Below are positions 16,792 to 25,400 of a stretch of DNA of 64,000 nucleotides, in pieces. Position 1 is the first letter of the stretch, and every line of letters starts with the position of its first letter. Origin of the DNA: an uncultured bacterium (GTDB lineage: Bacteria; Planctomycetota; UBA1135; GCA-002686595); contig CALJGV010000014.1 of NCBI GenBank assembly GCA_938075305.1, positions 153,484-217,483 of the forward strand. Direction: 5' to 3'. Under the pieces are notes generated by a model. That model saw only the letters and a program-made list of their open reading frames with translations, ran no database searches and had not been told where the DNA came from. The translations under genes and the position numbers were made by a program.

Positions 16792-16833
16792 GAGCGCGCC
16801 CGCGCCGCCTGGTCAGGCGGCGCGGGCGCGCTC
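16792..16833. terminator. Bidirectional hairpin terminator between convergent genes
   Basis: A perfect 19-bp inverted repeat (left arm 16792-16810, loop GGTC, right arm 16815-16833) lies between the stops of the GGDEF-like gene (16766) and the sugar dehydrogenase gene (16854). The stem is almost pure G/C. No T-run follows on either strand, so termination would rely on the exceptionally stable hairpin or on Rho. Confidence 0.8.
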
Positions 16834-16853
16834 GGTCTGGCGTCGACGCCGGA

Positions 16854-18440
16854 TCAGGGGCAGAAGAGCACGGACATCGCGTTGCTGAAGTTGAACGTCG
16901 GCACGCCCGAGACGTTGTCGCGGAAGTAGCACTGGAAGTTCAGGGTCATGCCCGGGAGGATGGCGCCGGGGCCCGTCGACTGGTTCGGATCGTTGAAGTC
17001 AACGGCCCGCGCGACGCTGCCAAGGATGCCAGCCTGGACGGCCGGGTAGAGCCGCACGGCGGGCATCTGCGAGTTCCCGACCACGCAGAGGTTGCCCAGC
17101 CCGCTGGAGATCTGGGTCTGCTCGGGGCCGTAGAAGAACAGGCCCACCGTGAAGGGCGGGAGGCCAGAGGCAGCGATCACGAAGTTGTTGGTCGCGATGC
17201 TGGCGGAGCCGGTGGCAGCGATCTGCGCGGCGGCGCCGGAGCTGCCCGGGTTCGAGGAGCAGTAGCTCGTGAAGCCGCAGGCGGGCGGCTCCTCGATGAT
17301 CTTCCAGATGCGGCCGCCGCTCTGGGTGACGATGTAGACCTCGCCGTCGTGGTCCTCGCCGAACGAGGAGATCGAGCTGATGAAGCCCGAGGTCGGGCGC
17401 AGCTCGATGGTGCGGTCCGTGAAGTTCTGCACGGAGCTGCCGTCGTACTCGATGCTCCAGATCTTGTTGGAGCAGTAGTCGGCGTAGAAGTAAGTGCCCT
17501 GGAGGCTCGGGATCGCGTTCCCGCGGTAGATCATCCCGCCGGTGATGCTGCAGCCCTGGCCGTGGTTGTACTCCTGGATCGGGTCGAGGAGCGTGGTGCT
17601 GGTGCAGCTGCAGCCGGAAAGACCCGTGCAGCGAGTGCCCTCCTTGCAGCGCCACCCGAGGTTCAGGCCAGCCTGGCCGGCAGGGATGAAGTCGACCTCC
17701 TCGCGCTGGTTCTGGCCTACGTCGGCGATCCACATGTCGCCGGTGGTCCGGTCGAAGGTGAAGCGCCAGGGGTTGCGGAGGCCGAGGTGGTAGATCTCGT
17801 TGCGGACGGACCCGTTGCTGAGGAAGGGGTTGTCCGCCGGGATGAACGGGGCGGCGATGTCCACGTCGTAGCGGAGCATCTTGCCCAGGAGGCTCTGGCC
17901 GTTCTGCGCCCGGCCGTTGGGGTCGTTACCCGAGCCGCCGTCACCGAGGCCGAAGTAGAGCTTGCCGTCCGGACCGAACTTGATGCAGCCACCGTTGTGG
18001 TTGGAGAAGTCCTGGTTCACCTGGGAGATGAACTGGACCCGCGTGGGGTTGGCGATGTTCGGGTTCGAGGACACGGTGTACTCGGCCACCCGGGAGTTGC
18101 CGGAGTTGTTCGTGTAGCTGACGAAGAACCGGCCGTTGTTCGCGTAGTCGGGGTGGAACGCGAGCCCGAGGAGCCCGCGTTCACCGCCCGAGGCGACCTC
18201 GGGGTTGATGTTCAGGAACGGGGTGGCGAGCAGCGTTCCGTTCTCGACGACGCGCACTCGGCCCGCCTGCTCGATCACGAAGATCCGCGAGGGGTCGCCC
18301 GGGGCGAACGTCAGATCGGTCGGGTTCTGGAGCCCTGAGACGAAGAGCTCGGTGGTTAGCGGGGCCTGAGCGGCGGCCGACCCGGCGGTGAGGAGTCCGA
18401 GGCCTGCGACGGCGGTGGCGAGGAGAGTGCGAAGCATCAT
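16854..18440 (-). CDS. Secreted PQQ-type sugar dehydrogenase with C-terminal sorting-like domain
   Basis: A 528-residue exported protein. The Sec signal peptide ends near residue 25 (GSAAAQA). Residues ~30-385 form a six-bladed propeller of the soluble aldose sugar dehydrogenase (YliI/GdhB) family: GGERGLLGLAFHPDY, SNHNGGCIKFGPDGKLYFG, LGDGG, GLRNPWRFTFD and EVDFIPAGQAGLNLGWRC. This family oxidises sugars in the periplasm using PQQ. A Cys-rich insertion (TRCTGLSGCSCT) is unusual. Residues 392-528 are the shared C-terminal domain: SYCSSNPGSSG, FFYGPEQTQ, GNLCVV, FQCYFRD, NFSNAMSVLFCP. The same domain ends three other secreted proteins here. It is a single-gene unit on the minus strand, with 274 nt upstream of its start. 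Confidence 0.88.
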   Translation of the reverse strand: MMLRTLLATAVAGLGLLTAGSAAAQAPLTTELFVSGLQNPTDLTFAPGDPSRIFVIEQAGRVRVVENGTLLATPFLNINPEVASGGERGLLGLAFHPDYANNGRFFVSYTNNSGNSRVAEYTVSSNPNIANPTRVQFISQVNQDFSNHNGGCIKFGPDGKLYFGLGDGGSGNDPNGRAQNGQSLLGKMLRYDVDIAAPFIPADNPFLSNGSVRNEIYHLGLRNPWRFTFDRTTGDMWIADVGQNQREEVDFIPAGQAGLNLGWRCKEGTRCTGLSGCSCTSTTLLDPIQEYNHGQGCSITGGMIYRGNAIPSLQGTYFYADYCSNKIWSIEYDGSSVQNFTDRTIELRPTSGFISSISSFGEDHDGEVYIVTQSGGRIWKIIEEPPACGFTSYCSSNPGSSGAAAQIAATGSASIATNNFVIAASGLPPFTVGLFFYGPEQTQISSGLGNLCVVGNSQMPAVRLYPAVQAGILGSVARAVDFNDPNQSTGPGAILPGMTLNFQCYFRDNVSGVPTFNFSNAMSVLFCP

Positions 18441-18714
18441 GAGCGTCCGGGAGACGTGAGGCGGGAAGCGCGGGCCGGCGGGCCTGCGGGTGGATGGGAC
18501 CGTGGGGAGCGAGGTCCGCGGACCTTTCTCCCCAGGAGGAGCTTCGAGGGATGGGTGACGAGTGTCAAGCGCGACCGGAGGCCGTCCTCAGGGAACTCCC
18601 ACGTTGGGTGGAGGGGTCCGTACCCCTTCAGGTTCCACCTCTTGAGTCTATCCCGACGTGCTCAGGCGGCTACATTCCCTGAACCTCGCGCCCCCGTGAG
18701 GCTCCATCTGCGAC
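18441..18714. other. Divergent intergenic region (274 nt)
   Basis: This stretch separates the starts of the sugar dehydrogenase (minus) and the sulfatase-fold lipoprotein (plus), so it should carry both promoters. I can see no open frame with protein-like character, no tRNA and no convincing -35/-10 pair. A short AT-richer patch at 18590-18665 is the most likely promoter area. Confidence 0.4.
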
Positions 18715-20211
18715 ATGACGTTCCGCTCGCCCTCCTGGCTGCCCCCCCTTGCGCTCCTCGGCCTCGCCACCGCCTGTGGTGGGGACCGGGCTCCTGAGCC
18801 ACGCCACGTGCTGCTGATCACCCTGGACACCACCCGGGCCGATCACCTGGGGGCCTACGGCGAGACACGTTTCGAGACACCCGCCCTGGACGCCCTCGCC
18901 TCGGAGGGGGTCGTCTTCGAGCGCTGCAGCTCCGCCGCTGCGACCACCCTGAGCTCGCACACCTCGCTCATGACGGGGGCTTATCCGCTGCGACACGGTG
19001 TCGTGCGCAACGGGTTCTCGGTGGACCGCTCGAACCGGATGCTCGCCGAGACCCTCTCCGAGGCGGGCTTCCAATGCTCGGCCTTCGTGGCCTCCTCGGC
19101 CCTCACCTCCGCGACCGGGATGGACCAGGGGTTCGAGTCCTACGACGAGCGCCTCGACCTCCCAGCGTCGCCGGGCGGCAATGACCAGGCCCAGCGCGTG
19201 GCCGGATCCGTGACCAGCGCGATCCTGGACCACCTCGATGGAGCGGTCACCCCGGGCGTAGGTGGGCGGCGGTTCATCTTTGCCCACTACTTCGACCCCC
19301 ACGCGCCCTATGGCGCACCGGGCGCCGAGCCCGCCGCGGGCTTCGGCGAGATCGAGGCGGCGGTCTCCGCCCAGCAGCAGCGGCTCCTGGGTCGAGCGCC
19401 GGGCCAGCAGGGGGTGATCGCGGCGGGCCTCCCCGTGGAGCTCGCGGGCCCGGTCGACGCCTCCCCGAGCCCGCGGGATCAAAGGCTCGCCGACCTCTAT
19501 GGGCGGGAGGTGCAGTATCTCGACGCGGAGATCGGCCGGCTCCTCGCGGGCCTCGCGGCCAGGGGGCTCCTCCAGGAGACCCTGGTGGTGGTCACCGCCG
19601 ACCACGGCGAGACCTTCTGGGAGCAAGGCAACTTCTGGAACCACGGCCTCTGGGTCGGGGAGCCCGACGTGCGCGTCCCCTTGATCGTCCGCGGTCCCGG
19701 GGCCGACAGGGGCCTGCGGGTCGCGACGCCGGTGTCGGGTGTGGATGTGGCACCCACGATCCTGGACGCCATCGGTCTGGCCCCGGGTCCTGGCGACGAC
19801 CCGGGCCGAGGGCGCAGCCTGGCGGGAGCCCTACGGGGCGAGCCGCTCCCCTTGCGCGCCGTCTTCTCGGAGGCGACCCAGCCGGGCCCGCTCCTCGAGC
19901 AGGCCCCCGACCTCGCGTGGGCGGGGGATGCCAAGCCCCAGGCCGTGAGGCTCGGGGACTGGAAGCTCGTCAAGGCCCCGTACCTGGGGGTGCGCCAGCT
20001 CTTTGACCTCGGGAGCGACCCCGGGGAGCGCCGGGACCTCCTGGCGGAGCCGTCCCTGGATCCAGCGGCCCGTGCGGCCCTCGAGGACCTCGAGCGCGCC
20101 CACGCGGTGTGGCGCGGGGCGGCGGACCCCCGGCCGTCGAGGTTCGACCCTGCCCAGGCCGAGGCCCTGCGGGGGCTGGGCTACGGCGGCTTCGAGGACG
20201 AGGATGACTGA
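18715..20211 (+). CDS. Sulfatase-fold lipoprotein lacking the formylglycine cysteine
   Basis: A 498-residue lipoprotein. The signal peptide ends at the lipobox LATAC with Cys21. An alkaline-phosphatase/sulfatase fold follows: VLLITLDTTRADHLGAYG at the N-terminus (metal-binding Asp), DALASEGVVFE, LMTGAYPLRHGV, FAHYFDPHAPYG, TADHGETFWEQGNFWNHG (metal ligands Asp-His and His), and SGVDVAPTILDAIG. The site that in true sulfatases is C/S-x-P-x-R reads T78-L-S-S-H, so no formylglycine can form; Thr78 is at the nucleophile position. Related Thr/Ser members act as phosphodiesterases or phosphatases, so sulfatase activity should not be assumed. It ends LRGLGYGGFEDEDD, and the second such lipoprotein at 51.6 kb also ends in LGYGG. 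The substrate is unknown. Confidence 0.85.
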   Translation: MTFRSPSWLPPLALLGLATACGGDRAPEPRHVLLITLDTTRADHLGAYGETRFETPALDALASEGVVFERCSSAAATTLSSHTSLMTGAYPLRHGVVRNGFSVDRSNRMLAETLSEAGFQCSAFVASSALTSATGMDQGFESYDERLDLPASPGGNDQAQRVAGSVTSAILDHLDGAVTPGVGGRRFIFAHYFDPHAPYGAPGAEPAAGFGEIEAAVSAQQQRLLGRAPGQQGVIAAGLPVELAGPVDASPSPRDQRLADLYGREVQYLDAEIGRLLAGLAARGLLQETLVVVTADHGETFWEQGNFWNHGLWVGEPDVRVPLIVRGPGADRGLRVATPVSGVDVAPTILDAIGLAPGPGDDPGRGRSLAGALRGEPLPLRAVFSEATQPGPLLEQAPDLAWAGDAKPQAVRLGDWKLVKAPYLGVRQLFDLGSDPGERRDLLAEPSLDPAARAALEDLERAHAVWRGAADPRPSRFDPAQAEALRGLGYGGFEDEDD

Positions 20212-20249
20212 CAGGACCCGCCGCTGACTCGGACAGGCCCCCGCCGGGC

Positions 20250-21239
20250 TCACTCGAAGCTGCCGTGGTGCCGGTAGAAGAAGCGGTGGAGCACCCTGCC
20301 GTCGCGCACCAGCTCCCCGTCGACGAAGTACAGGGGCAGGCGCTGGTCGCCGGCCTCGGTGCGCTCGGCGTTCATGGCCAAGCGGATCCGATCGTTCTCC
20401 TCGACCGCGAAGGGGCGGACGGGGAAGAACGACTGTCGCCAGTGGGTGGGCGGCACCATGGGCGAGCACGAGAGTTCGACCTCGGGGGTGAGGTCCACCT
20501 CGAACCAGCCGCCGAAGCCGTGGACCGTCCCTGCGCGTTCCACGAGCAGCGTCGCCGCCGTGGTGAAGAAAAAGTCGTCGGCGCACGCGTGGTCGAGGTC
20601 CAGGTCGAGCACGTCGACGGGCGTCCCCAGGAGCGAGGCCGGCTTGAGGTCGCAGGCGGCGGTGATGAAGCTCTGCACCTCGGCCTCGATCAGCCTGGAG
20701 TAGTCGAGCCCGTACACCGGGCGCTCCCACAGGCCGAGGCCCAGGTCCTGGTGCACGTGGCTGTCGTCCACCGGGGCCACGCACAGCCGAAGCGTGCGCG
20801 GGAGCATGTGCCCGCCTGGCTTCATGTAGCGGTCCCGCGCGTCGATGACCGACTCGAACATCAGCTCCGCGAGGCCGAAGAAGCCCATCCACTCGGAGAT
20901 GATGAGGTCGTAGTTCCCCTCCAGGTCGAGGTCCTCCATCCGCCCGCGGTGGAACGTGATCCGGTCGCCGAGGCCATTGTCGGCGGCCACGTCCCGGGCC
21001 ACGTCGATGATGGCGGAGGAGTCGACCGCGTCCACGTGGGCGGCCCCTGCACGGGCGGCGAACATCGAGAGGATCCCCGTGCCGGTCCCCACGTCGAGGA
21101 CCCGTTTGCCCCTCGCCACGGACTCGATCGCCCGGCGATAACCATCGGTCCGGGCGTGGTCCTGGATCATGAGCCGGTGGACTCCGGGATCCGCGTAGCT
21201 CGCGAAATAGTCGTGATCGCTCGAGTAGCCGTCAGCCAT
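20250..21239 (-). CDS. Eukaryote-like protein arginine N-methyltransferase (PRMT family)
   Basis: A 329-residue class I methyltransferase with the hallmarks of PRMTs, which transfer methyl groups from SAM to arginine in proteins. In order: the YFxSYA helix region (DYFASYADPGVHRLMIQD, 10-27) followed by the RT-x-x-Y element; motif I VLDVGTGTGILSMFAARAGA; the double-E loop SEWMGFFGLAELMFE with Glu116 and Glu125 in the same spacing as PRMT1; and a beta-barrel half containing the THW loop PPTHWRQSFF (Thr265-His266-Trp267). The length is that of a minimal PRMT core. Bacterial members are rare in my knowledge. It is monocistronic, with the stop 39 nt from the convergent sulfatase-fold gene and the start 154 nt from the divergent HTH protein. 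Target proteins are unknown; RG- or R-rich proteins would be candidates. Confidence 0.85.
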   Translation of the reverse strand: MADGYSSDHDYFASYADPGVHRLMIQDHARTDGYRRAIESVARGKRVLDVGTGTGILSMFAARAGAAHVDAVDSSAIIDVARDVAADNGLGDRITFHRGRMEDLDLEGNYDLIISEWMGFFGLAELMFESVIDARDRYMKPGGHMLPRTLRLCVAPVDDSHVHQDLGLGLWERPVYGLDYSRLIEAEVQSFITAACDLKPASLLGTPVDVLDLDLDHACADDFFFTTAATLLVERAGTVHGFGGWFEVDLTPEVELSCSPMVPPTHWRQSFFPVRPFAVEENDRIRLAMNAERTEAGDQRLPLYFVDGELVRDGRVLHRFFYRHHGSFE

Positions 21240-21392
21240 GGGCGGGAGGTTGCCAGAGGGTTCGGTCCGCGGGGTTCAGAAATCGGCCATTGGCAAGAAA
21301 AGAGCATTGGCCGGGTGGACGGCGTGAATGGGGCCCGCGGGTTGGGCGAGTGAGGGTTGAGATCGCCCCTCGCGGGTTCCTATCGTCGGGTC

Positions 21393-22736
21393 ATGGCGAG
21401 GGACACCACCCATGCTGCTCCGGCGGCGGGCGCGGCTGCGGCCGACGCCCTCGACCCCGGCGCCCTCTTCACGCTGGAGGAGGCCGCCGGCCGGGTGCGT
21501 GTTCCGGTGGAGGACCTCGAGGCCCGGTGTGACCGTGGGGAGCTGCTCTACGAGACCCGGCGCCGTGGAAGGAAAGAGGTCCGCTGCGTCCGAGGCCTGG
21601 ACCTCGCAGAGGCCTTTCCCGGCGCCCCTGGCGTCGCGCCGCGGACCCCGCGACCGAATCCGCCACAGCCGACCGCGGAGGCCCCCGCCTCCGAGGGCGC
21701 CGACGCTCCTTCGAGCGCCGACCAGGTCTCCGTCTCGGCTTCGCGCGGGCACCAGGGGGACGGCATCGCCGAGGCCGTCCGCAGCTCAGGTACGAGCCGG
21801 GACGCCCTCATCGGCCTCTGCCAGGACTTGGAGACCCGCCTCGACCTCGCAGAGCGCGAGCGTCAGGCGAGCACCGCGTCGTTGCTCATGGCCCAGCGGA
21901 GGGTGCTCGAGCTCGAGCTGCAGGAGCGCTCGAGGCCCTGGCGTCGGGCCTCGGCGGCGGCGCTCGGGCTGATGTCGGTGTCGGCGCTGACGGTCACGGC
22001 CATGCTCCCGGGCCGGCTTGAGGAGCGTGCAGCGGACCGTGAGGTGGCCCTGCGGGCCCAACTCGACGGGGATCTGGGGCGCCTGCAAGCCTCCATGGGC
22101 GCGATGGTCACTGCCTCCGGGGAGGAGCGGGCGGCGCTCGCGGCGCGCCTCGAGGCCAGCTCGGCTGCCCTGGACGACGAGCGGCGACGGGTGGAGCGGC
22201 TGATGGCCGAGGCCGCGGATGAACGCTCGAGGGCCGAGGCCGCGCGGCTCGCGGGACTCGAGCAGCTCGGCGCGCTCGAGGAGCGGCTCGTGGAGTCGGA
22301 TCGACAGGCGGTTCGCCGTAGCGCGGAGCTCGGAGTCATCGTGGAGGCCAGCGCCCGGGACCGGGTTCGCTTCGACGAGCGAATCGCGGCGGCGGAGCGC
22401 TCCGCCGCGGCGGCGCGCGCCGCGCTCAGCGAAGCCCAGGAGAGCGCAGCCCAGGAACGGGCGGGGTTCCAGGGGGAGCTCGCGGCGGTGGAGAACCAAC
22501 GCGCAGCGGAGCTCGCTGCGCGCACAGCCGAGATCGAGAGCCTGCGCGGTGAGGTTCGTTCACTGATGAGCGAGCTGCAGATCGGGCAGGCCGAGGCCGT
22601 CGCCGTCCTCGAGGCCGCGGGCGAGGAGCTGAAGGCGCAGCTCGAGGCCCGCCAGCCCGTCGAGGTATGGACCCTCAAGAGAGAAACGCGCGAGTCCTGG
22701 TGGACCCGCGCGCTCCGCTCGATGACCGCTCGCTGA
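21393..22736 (+). CDS. Membrane-anchored protein: N-terminal MerR/excisionase-type HTH, one TM helix, long C-terminal coiled coil
   Basis: A 447-residue protein. Residues ~26-75 look like an excisionase-type helix-turn-helix (FTLEEAAGRVRVPVEDLEAR, then CDRGELLYE and a basic wing RRRGRKEVR). A Pro/Ala-rich linker follows (80-135), then a coiled coil (~140-180), a single transmembrane helix (~185-206) and about 215 residues of almost uninterrupted Ala/Glu/Arg coiled coil. The last residues (LKRETRESWWTRALRSM) are basic and aromatic. The topology predicts DNA-binding in the cytoplasm and a coiled coil on the other side, or the reverse. An ATG at 21357 would add 12 residues. The function is unknown. 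The gene at 23.9 kb has the same HTH-linker-TM plan. The stop lies 4 nt from that of the convergent secreted protein. Confidence 0.7.
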   Translation: MARDTTHAAPAAGAAAADALDPGALFTLEEAAGRVRVPVEDLEARCDRGELLYETRRRGRKEVRCVRGLDLAEAFPGAPGVAPRTPRPNPPQPTAEAPASEGADAPSSADQVSVSASRGHQGDGIAEAVRSSGTSRDALIGLCQDLETRLDLAERERQASTASLLMAQRRVLELELQERSRPWRRASAAALGLMSVSALTVTAMLPGRLEERAADREVALRAQLDGDLGRLQASMGAMVTASGEERAALAARLEASSAALDDERRRVERLMAEAADERSRAEAARLAGLEQLGALEERLVESDRQAVRRSAELGVIVEASARDRVRFDERIAAAERSAAAARAALSEAQESAAQERAGFQGELAAVENQRAAELAARTAEIESLRGEVRSLMSELQIGQAEAVAVLEAAGEELKAQLEARQPVEVWTLKRETRESWWTRALRSMTAR

Positions 22737-22740
22737 CCCC

Positions 22741-23781
22741 TCAGGGGAGGAACGTCACCGAGACCCCATCGGTGGTGTTGGAGGTCGCGGTCCCGCCGCT
22801 GGCGTCACGGAACCAGTACTGGAAGTTCCATGTCTCGCCCGCGTTGATGGTCGCGGCGGGGGGCAGGCCGTTGAAGGGCACGGGGAAGTTGACCTGGCCC
22901 GTGAAGCCCGAGCTCTGGATGAAGTTGGAGAGGCGGAAGATGCCACCGCTCAGGCAGAGGTTGCCCTGCCCGCCCCCCAGGCCCGTGGCGAAGCCCTGGG
23001 ACTCGGAGAAGATGAAGTATCCGAGGGACAGGGTTGGGAGGTTCGCGGCGTCGAGGGTGAGCGAGCTGGCGAACAGGCTCTGGGACCCGGAGGCCTGGAT
23101 GACGCCGGCGGCGCCGCTCGAGTTCGGGACCGAGGAGCAGTAACTGGTCGGGGCCGGGGCGGTGTAATCTGCCGCCAGGGTGCCCTGTACGTTCAGGTTG
23201 GCCGTGGTCCCGCTGCTGGGGTCGGAGAGCTGGAAGGCCAGCTGCAGCGGGGCATCGAGGGAGAGGGTTGAGCCGTTCAGGGCGATCAGCCCACCCATGG
23301 GCTGGGGGGTGCTCGTCGTCCCCGTGAGGTCGACCACGGACGGCGAGCCGCCGAGGGCGGTGATGGTCGACGTGCCACTGATGGTGGTCGAGAAGATGTT
23401 CACGTTGAACGAGCCGCTGCTCACGTTGCCCACGTCGGACTGCAGCTCCAGCTGCAGGTTGCTGATGACGATCGTCGCCAGGGGCGGGAGGAACGGCACG
23501 GGGTTGGGGATCTCCGCCGTCAGGTCTGGCGTCACGAGCACGGTGGCGCCGGGAACGAACTGGATCGATTGGATCGGGAGCCCGCCGGTGGTGGTCACGA
23601 TGTTGGTCGACCCGACGAGGGCGAAGTTCGGCGGCGTCCCGACGATGGCCCCGAGGGACGTGGAGCCCGAGAAGGTGAACTGGGACGCGCTCTGGTCCAC
23701 GGCGTAGTTGAGCGGCGCCTGGGCCGCTGCGGTGGAGGCGAGGAGCACCGGGAGGGCGCCGAGGAGGGGATGGAATCGCAT
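22741..23781 (-). CDS. Secreted beta-rich protein with C-terminal sorting-like domain
   Basis: A 346-residue exported protein; the signal peptide ends near residue 21 (STAAAQA). Residues ~22-205 are rich in Thr, Ser, Gly and Val with alternating hydrophobic strands (FTFSGSTSLGAIVG, ATIVISNLQLELQSDVGNVS) and look like a beta-sandwich or barrel. I cannot name the family. Residues 213-346 are the shared domain: SYCSSVPNSSGAAG, LGYFIFSESQG, GQGNLCLSGGIFRL, WNFQYWFRDASGG, SNTTDGVSVTFLP. The start ATG at 23781 gives a clean signal peptide; longer in-frame extensions would run into the upstream divergent gene region. It lies between two membrane-anchored HTH proteins, which could be regulators or simply neighbours. 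Confidence 0.8.
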   Translation of the reverse strand: MRFHPLLGALPVLLASTAAAQAPLNYAVDQSASQFTFSGSTSLGAIVGTPPNFALVGSTNIVTTTGGLPIQSIQFVPGATVLVTPDLTAEIPNPVPFLPPLATIVISNLQLELQSDVGNVSSGSFNVNIFSTTISGTSTITALGGSPSVVDLTGTTSTPQPMGGLIALNGSTLSLDAPLQLAFQLSDPSSGTTANLNVQGTLAADYTAPAPTSYCSSVPNSSGAAGVIQASGSQSLFASSLTLDAANLPTLSLGYFIFSESQGFATGLGGGQGNLCLSGGIFRLSNFIQSSGFTGQVNFPVPFNGLPPAATINAGETWNFQYWFRDASGGTATSNTTDGVSVTFLP

Positions 23782-23909
23782 GGGAGCTCTGGATGGGGGA
23801 TGCGCGTGCCCTTGAATCCTGCCTTGCCCGGGCGTGATGCGCCACGTCACCTGCTGGCGGGATGTCCCAGGGCTGGCGGTGGGAAGCCCGAGCGTGTACA
23901 CAACGTGCC

Positions 23910-25400
23910 ATGGCTCAGGAAGAGACAAGCGCCGCGGGAGGGGAGGCTGGGGGTGCCCCCCGGCAGCCGGCGGGCACGCCCGCCCCGTGGGACCCTGAGC
24001 AGTGGTGGTCCTTCGGCGAGGCGGCGGATCGAGCGGGCGTGACCCATCGGACCCTGCAGGGCTGGGCCGAGCGGGGCGAGCTCATGGTCCGCATGGCCTG
24101 GCGAGAGGGGACCGAGTTCCGGTTGGTGCGCGCGGGGGACGTGGCGCGGCTCGCGCCAGGGGCGTTGAGCCCTGGGGACCCTTCGGCGCCGCTCGAGGAG
24201 CGGGCCCTGTACACCGGACCGAGGCGATCCGCCCTTGGAGCCGGGGCGCCTGTGGCCCCCCGCGAGCCCCGGGGGGAGGCGCCGGACCGGTACGAGGACG
24301 ACCGCGATGCATTCCGACGGGCGGCGGAGATGGAGATCGAACGACTGCGTGGCGAGCTCGACCTGCTCCGGAGTCGCGGGGTGACGCCGGTGACGGCGGC
24401 GTCGCCAGCCGCCATGGACCTGTGGTCCATCGAGGAGACCCGCCGGCCGGCGTTACTCGGCGCGGGTCGTCGGTGGCGCCTGGGCGGCGTCGCGGTCTTC
24501 ATCTGCGGGCTGGCCCTCGGCGTCCTCGCCGGGGGGCTGCTCAAGTCCTCGGGAGGGGAGCCTCCCGGAGCGGAGGCCTCCGTCATGCAGGCGCCCGTCG
24601 GCGTAGGAGTGACGAAGGAATCGTCGGAGGTGGCCTCGCTCGGTGTGCTGGGCGGAGGCATGGATCGTGCCCCGAGCTTCGAGGGCATGGCGCCGGAGCC
24701 TGCGACCGAAGATCTGGGGCCAGGCTCGGGACAGCCAGGGGCCCGGACGGCCTCGGGCCCAGAGGAGGAGGGTGGGCCCGTTGCGGCCCCGGCGGGACCC
24801 GTGGCGTCGGCTCGCGTTCCCCTGGGGCTCGCTGCGATCGGCGGCGTGCCCAGCAAGTCGCTCGATGGCCGCTCGACCTGCGAGTACGGGAACGGCGAGC
24901 TGGCGACGCCTTCGGCGCGGTTGAGCCTCGGCGGCTGCTGGGGAGAGCTCGCCGCGGACGGCGCGGCGGTCCTGGCCACCGACCGAGTTCAGGGCGTTAG
25001 CTGCTGCAAGCACCACGCCGCCGTCCAGCGCCTCAAGGGCGTCGCGTCCTCCCCGCGAGCCCTCGCCGTGGCGCGGGAGGAGGCGACGCAGGCGACTCAC
25101 GACGGCCTCGTTCCTCCCATGCTGGAGCTTCGGGCGGAGCGTACGGCCGCCCTGCTGGCCCGTGCGCTGACGGAGGGCTGGAGGGCCTCGGGTTTCGATG
25201 GGCCCATCGAGGGCCGCGCCCACCGCTGGTCGTTCGGCGAGGCGGAGGACGCCCCCTCGGACGGGGTCGGCGCCCGCCTGGAGCTCGAGAGCTGGGTGGA
25301 GCGCGGCGAGGACGGCGCCTACGCCAGCTACCGGATGGTGCTCGAGCTGGGTGAGAGCGCAGCGGGGGACCGCGCCATTGCGTTCCAGTGGCTTGAGTGA
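23910..25400 (+). CDS. Membrane-anchored HTH protein with extracytoplasmic domain
   Basis: A 496-residue protein with an N-terminal excisionase/MerR-like helix-turn-helix (WWSFGEAADRAGVTHRTLQG, 32-51, then WAERGELMVRM and a RAGDVARLAPG helix). A charged linker and short coiled coil (~128-156) follow. One transmembrane helix spans ~190-211 (LGGVAVFICGLALGVLAGGL), then a Gly/Pro-rich spacer (to ~315) and a C-terminal domain with conserved-looking cysteines (STCEYGNGELAT, SLGGCWGEL, GVSCCKHHAAV). The layout resembles membrane-bound one-component regulators that read an outside signal. The domain family is not one I know. The ATG at 23910 is preferred; in-frame codons before it lie in the divergent promoter region. 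The stop overlaps the next small membrane protein by 8 nt if that gene starts at TTG 25393. Confidence 0.75.
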   Translation: MAQEETSAAGGEAGGAPRQPAGTPAPWDPEQWWSFGEAADRAGVTHRTLQGWAERGELMVRMAWREGTEFRLVRAGDVARLAPGALSPGDPSAPLEERALYTGPRRSALGAGAPVAPREPRGEAPDRYEDDRDAFRRAAEMEIERLRGELDLLRSRGVTPVTAASPAAMDLWSIEETRRPALLGAGRRWRLGGVAVFICGLALGVLAGGLLKSSGGEPPGAEASVMQAPVGVGVTKESSEVASLGVLGGGMDRAPSFEGMAPEPATEDLGPGSGQPGARTASGPEEEGGPVAAPAGPVASARVPLGLAAIGGVPSKSLDGRSTCEYGNGELATPSARLSLGGCWGELAADGAAVLATDRVQGVSCCKHHAAVQRLKGVASSPRALAVAREEATQATHDGLVPPMLELRAERTAALLARALTEGWRASGFDGPIEGRAHRWSFGEAEDAPSDGVGARLELESWVERGEDGAYASYRMVLELGESAAGDRAIAFQWLE

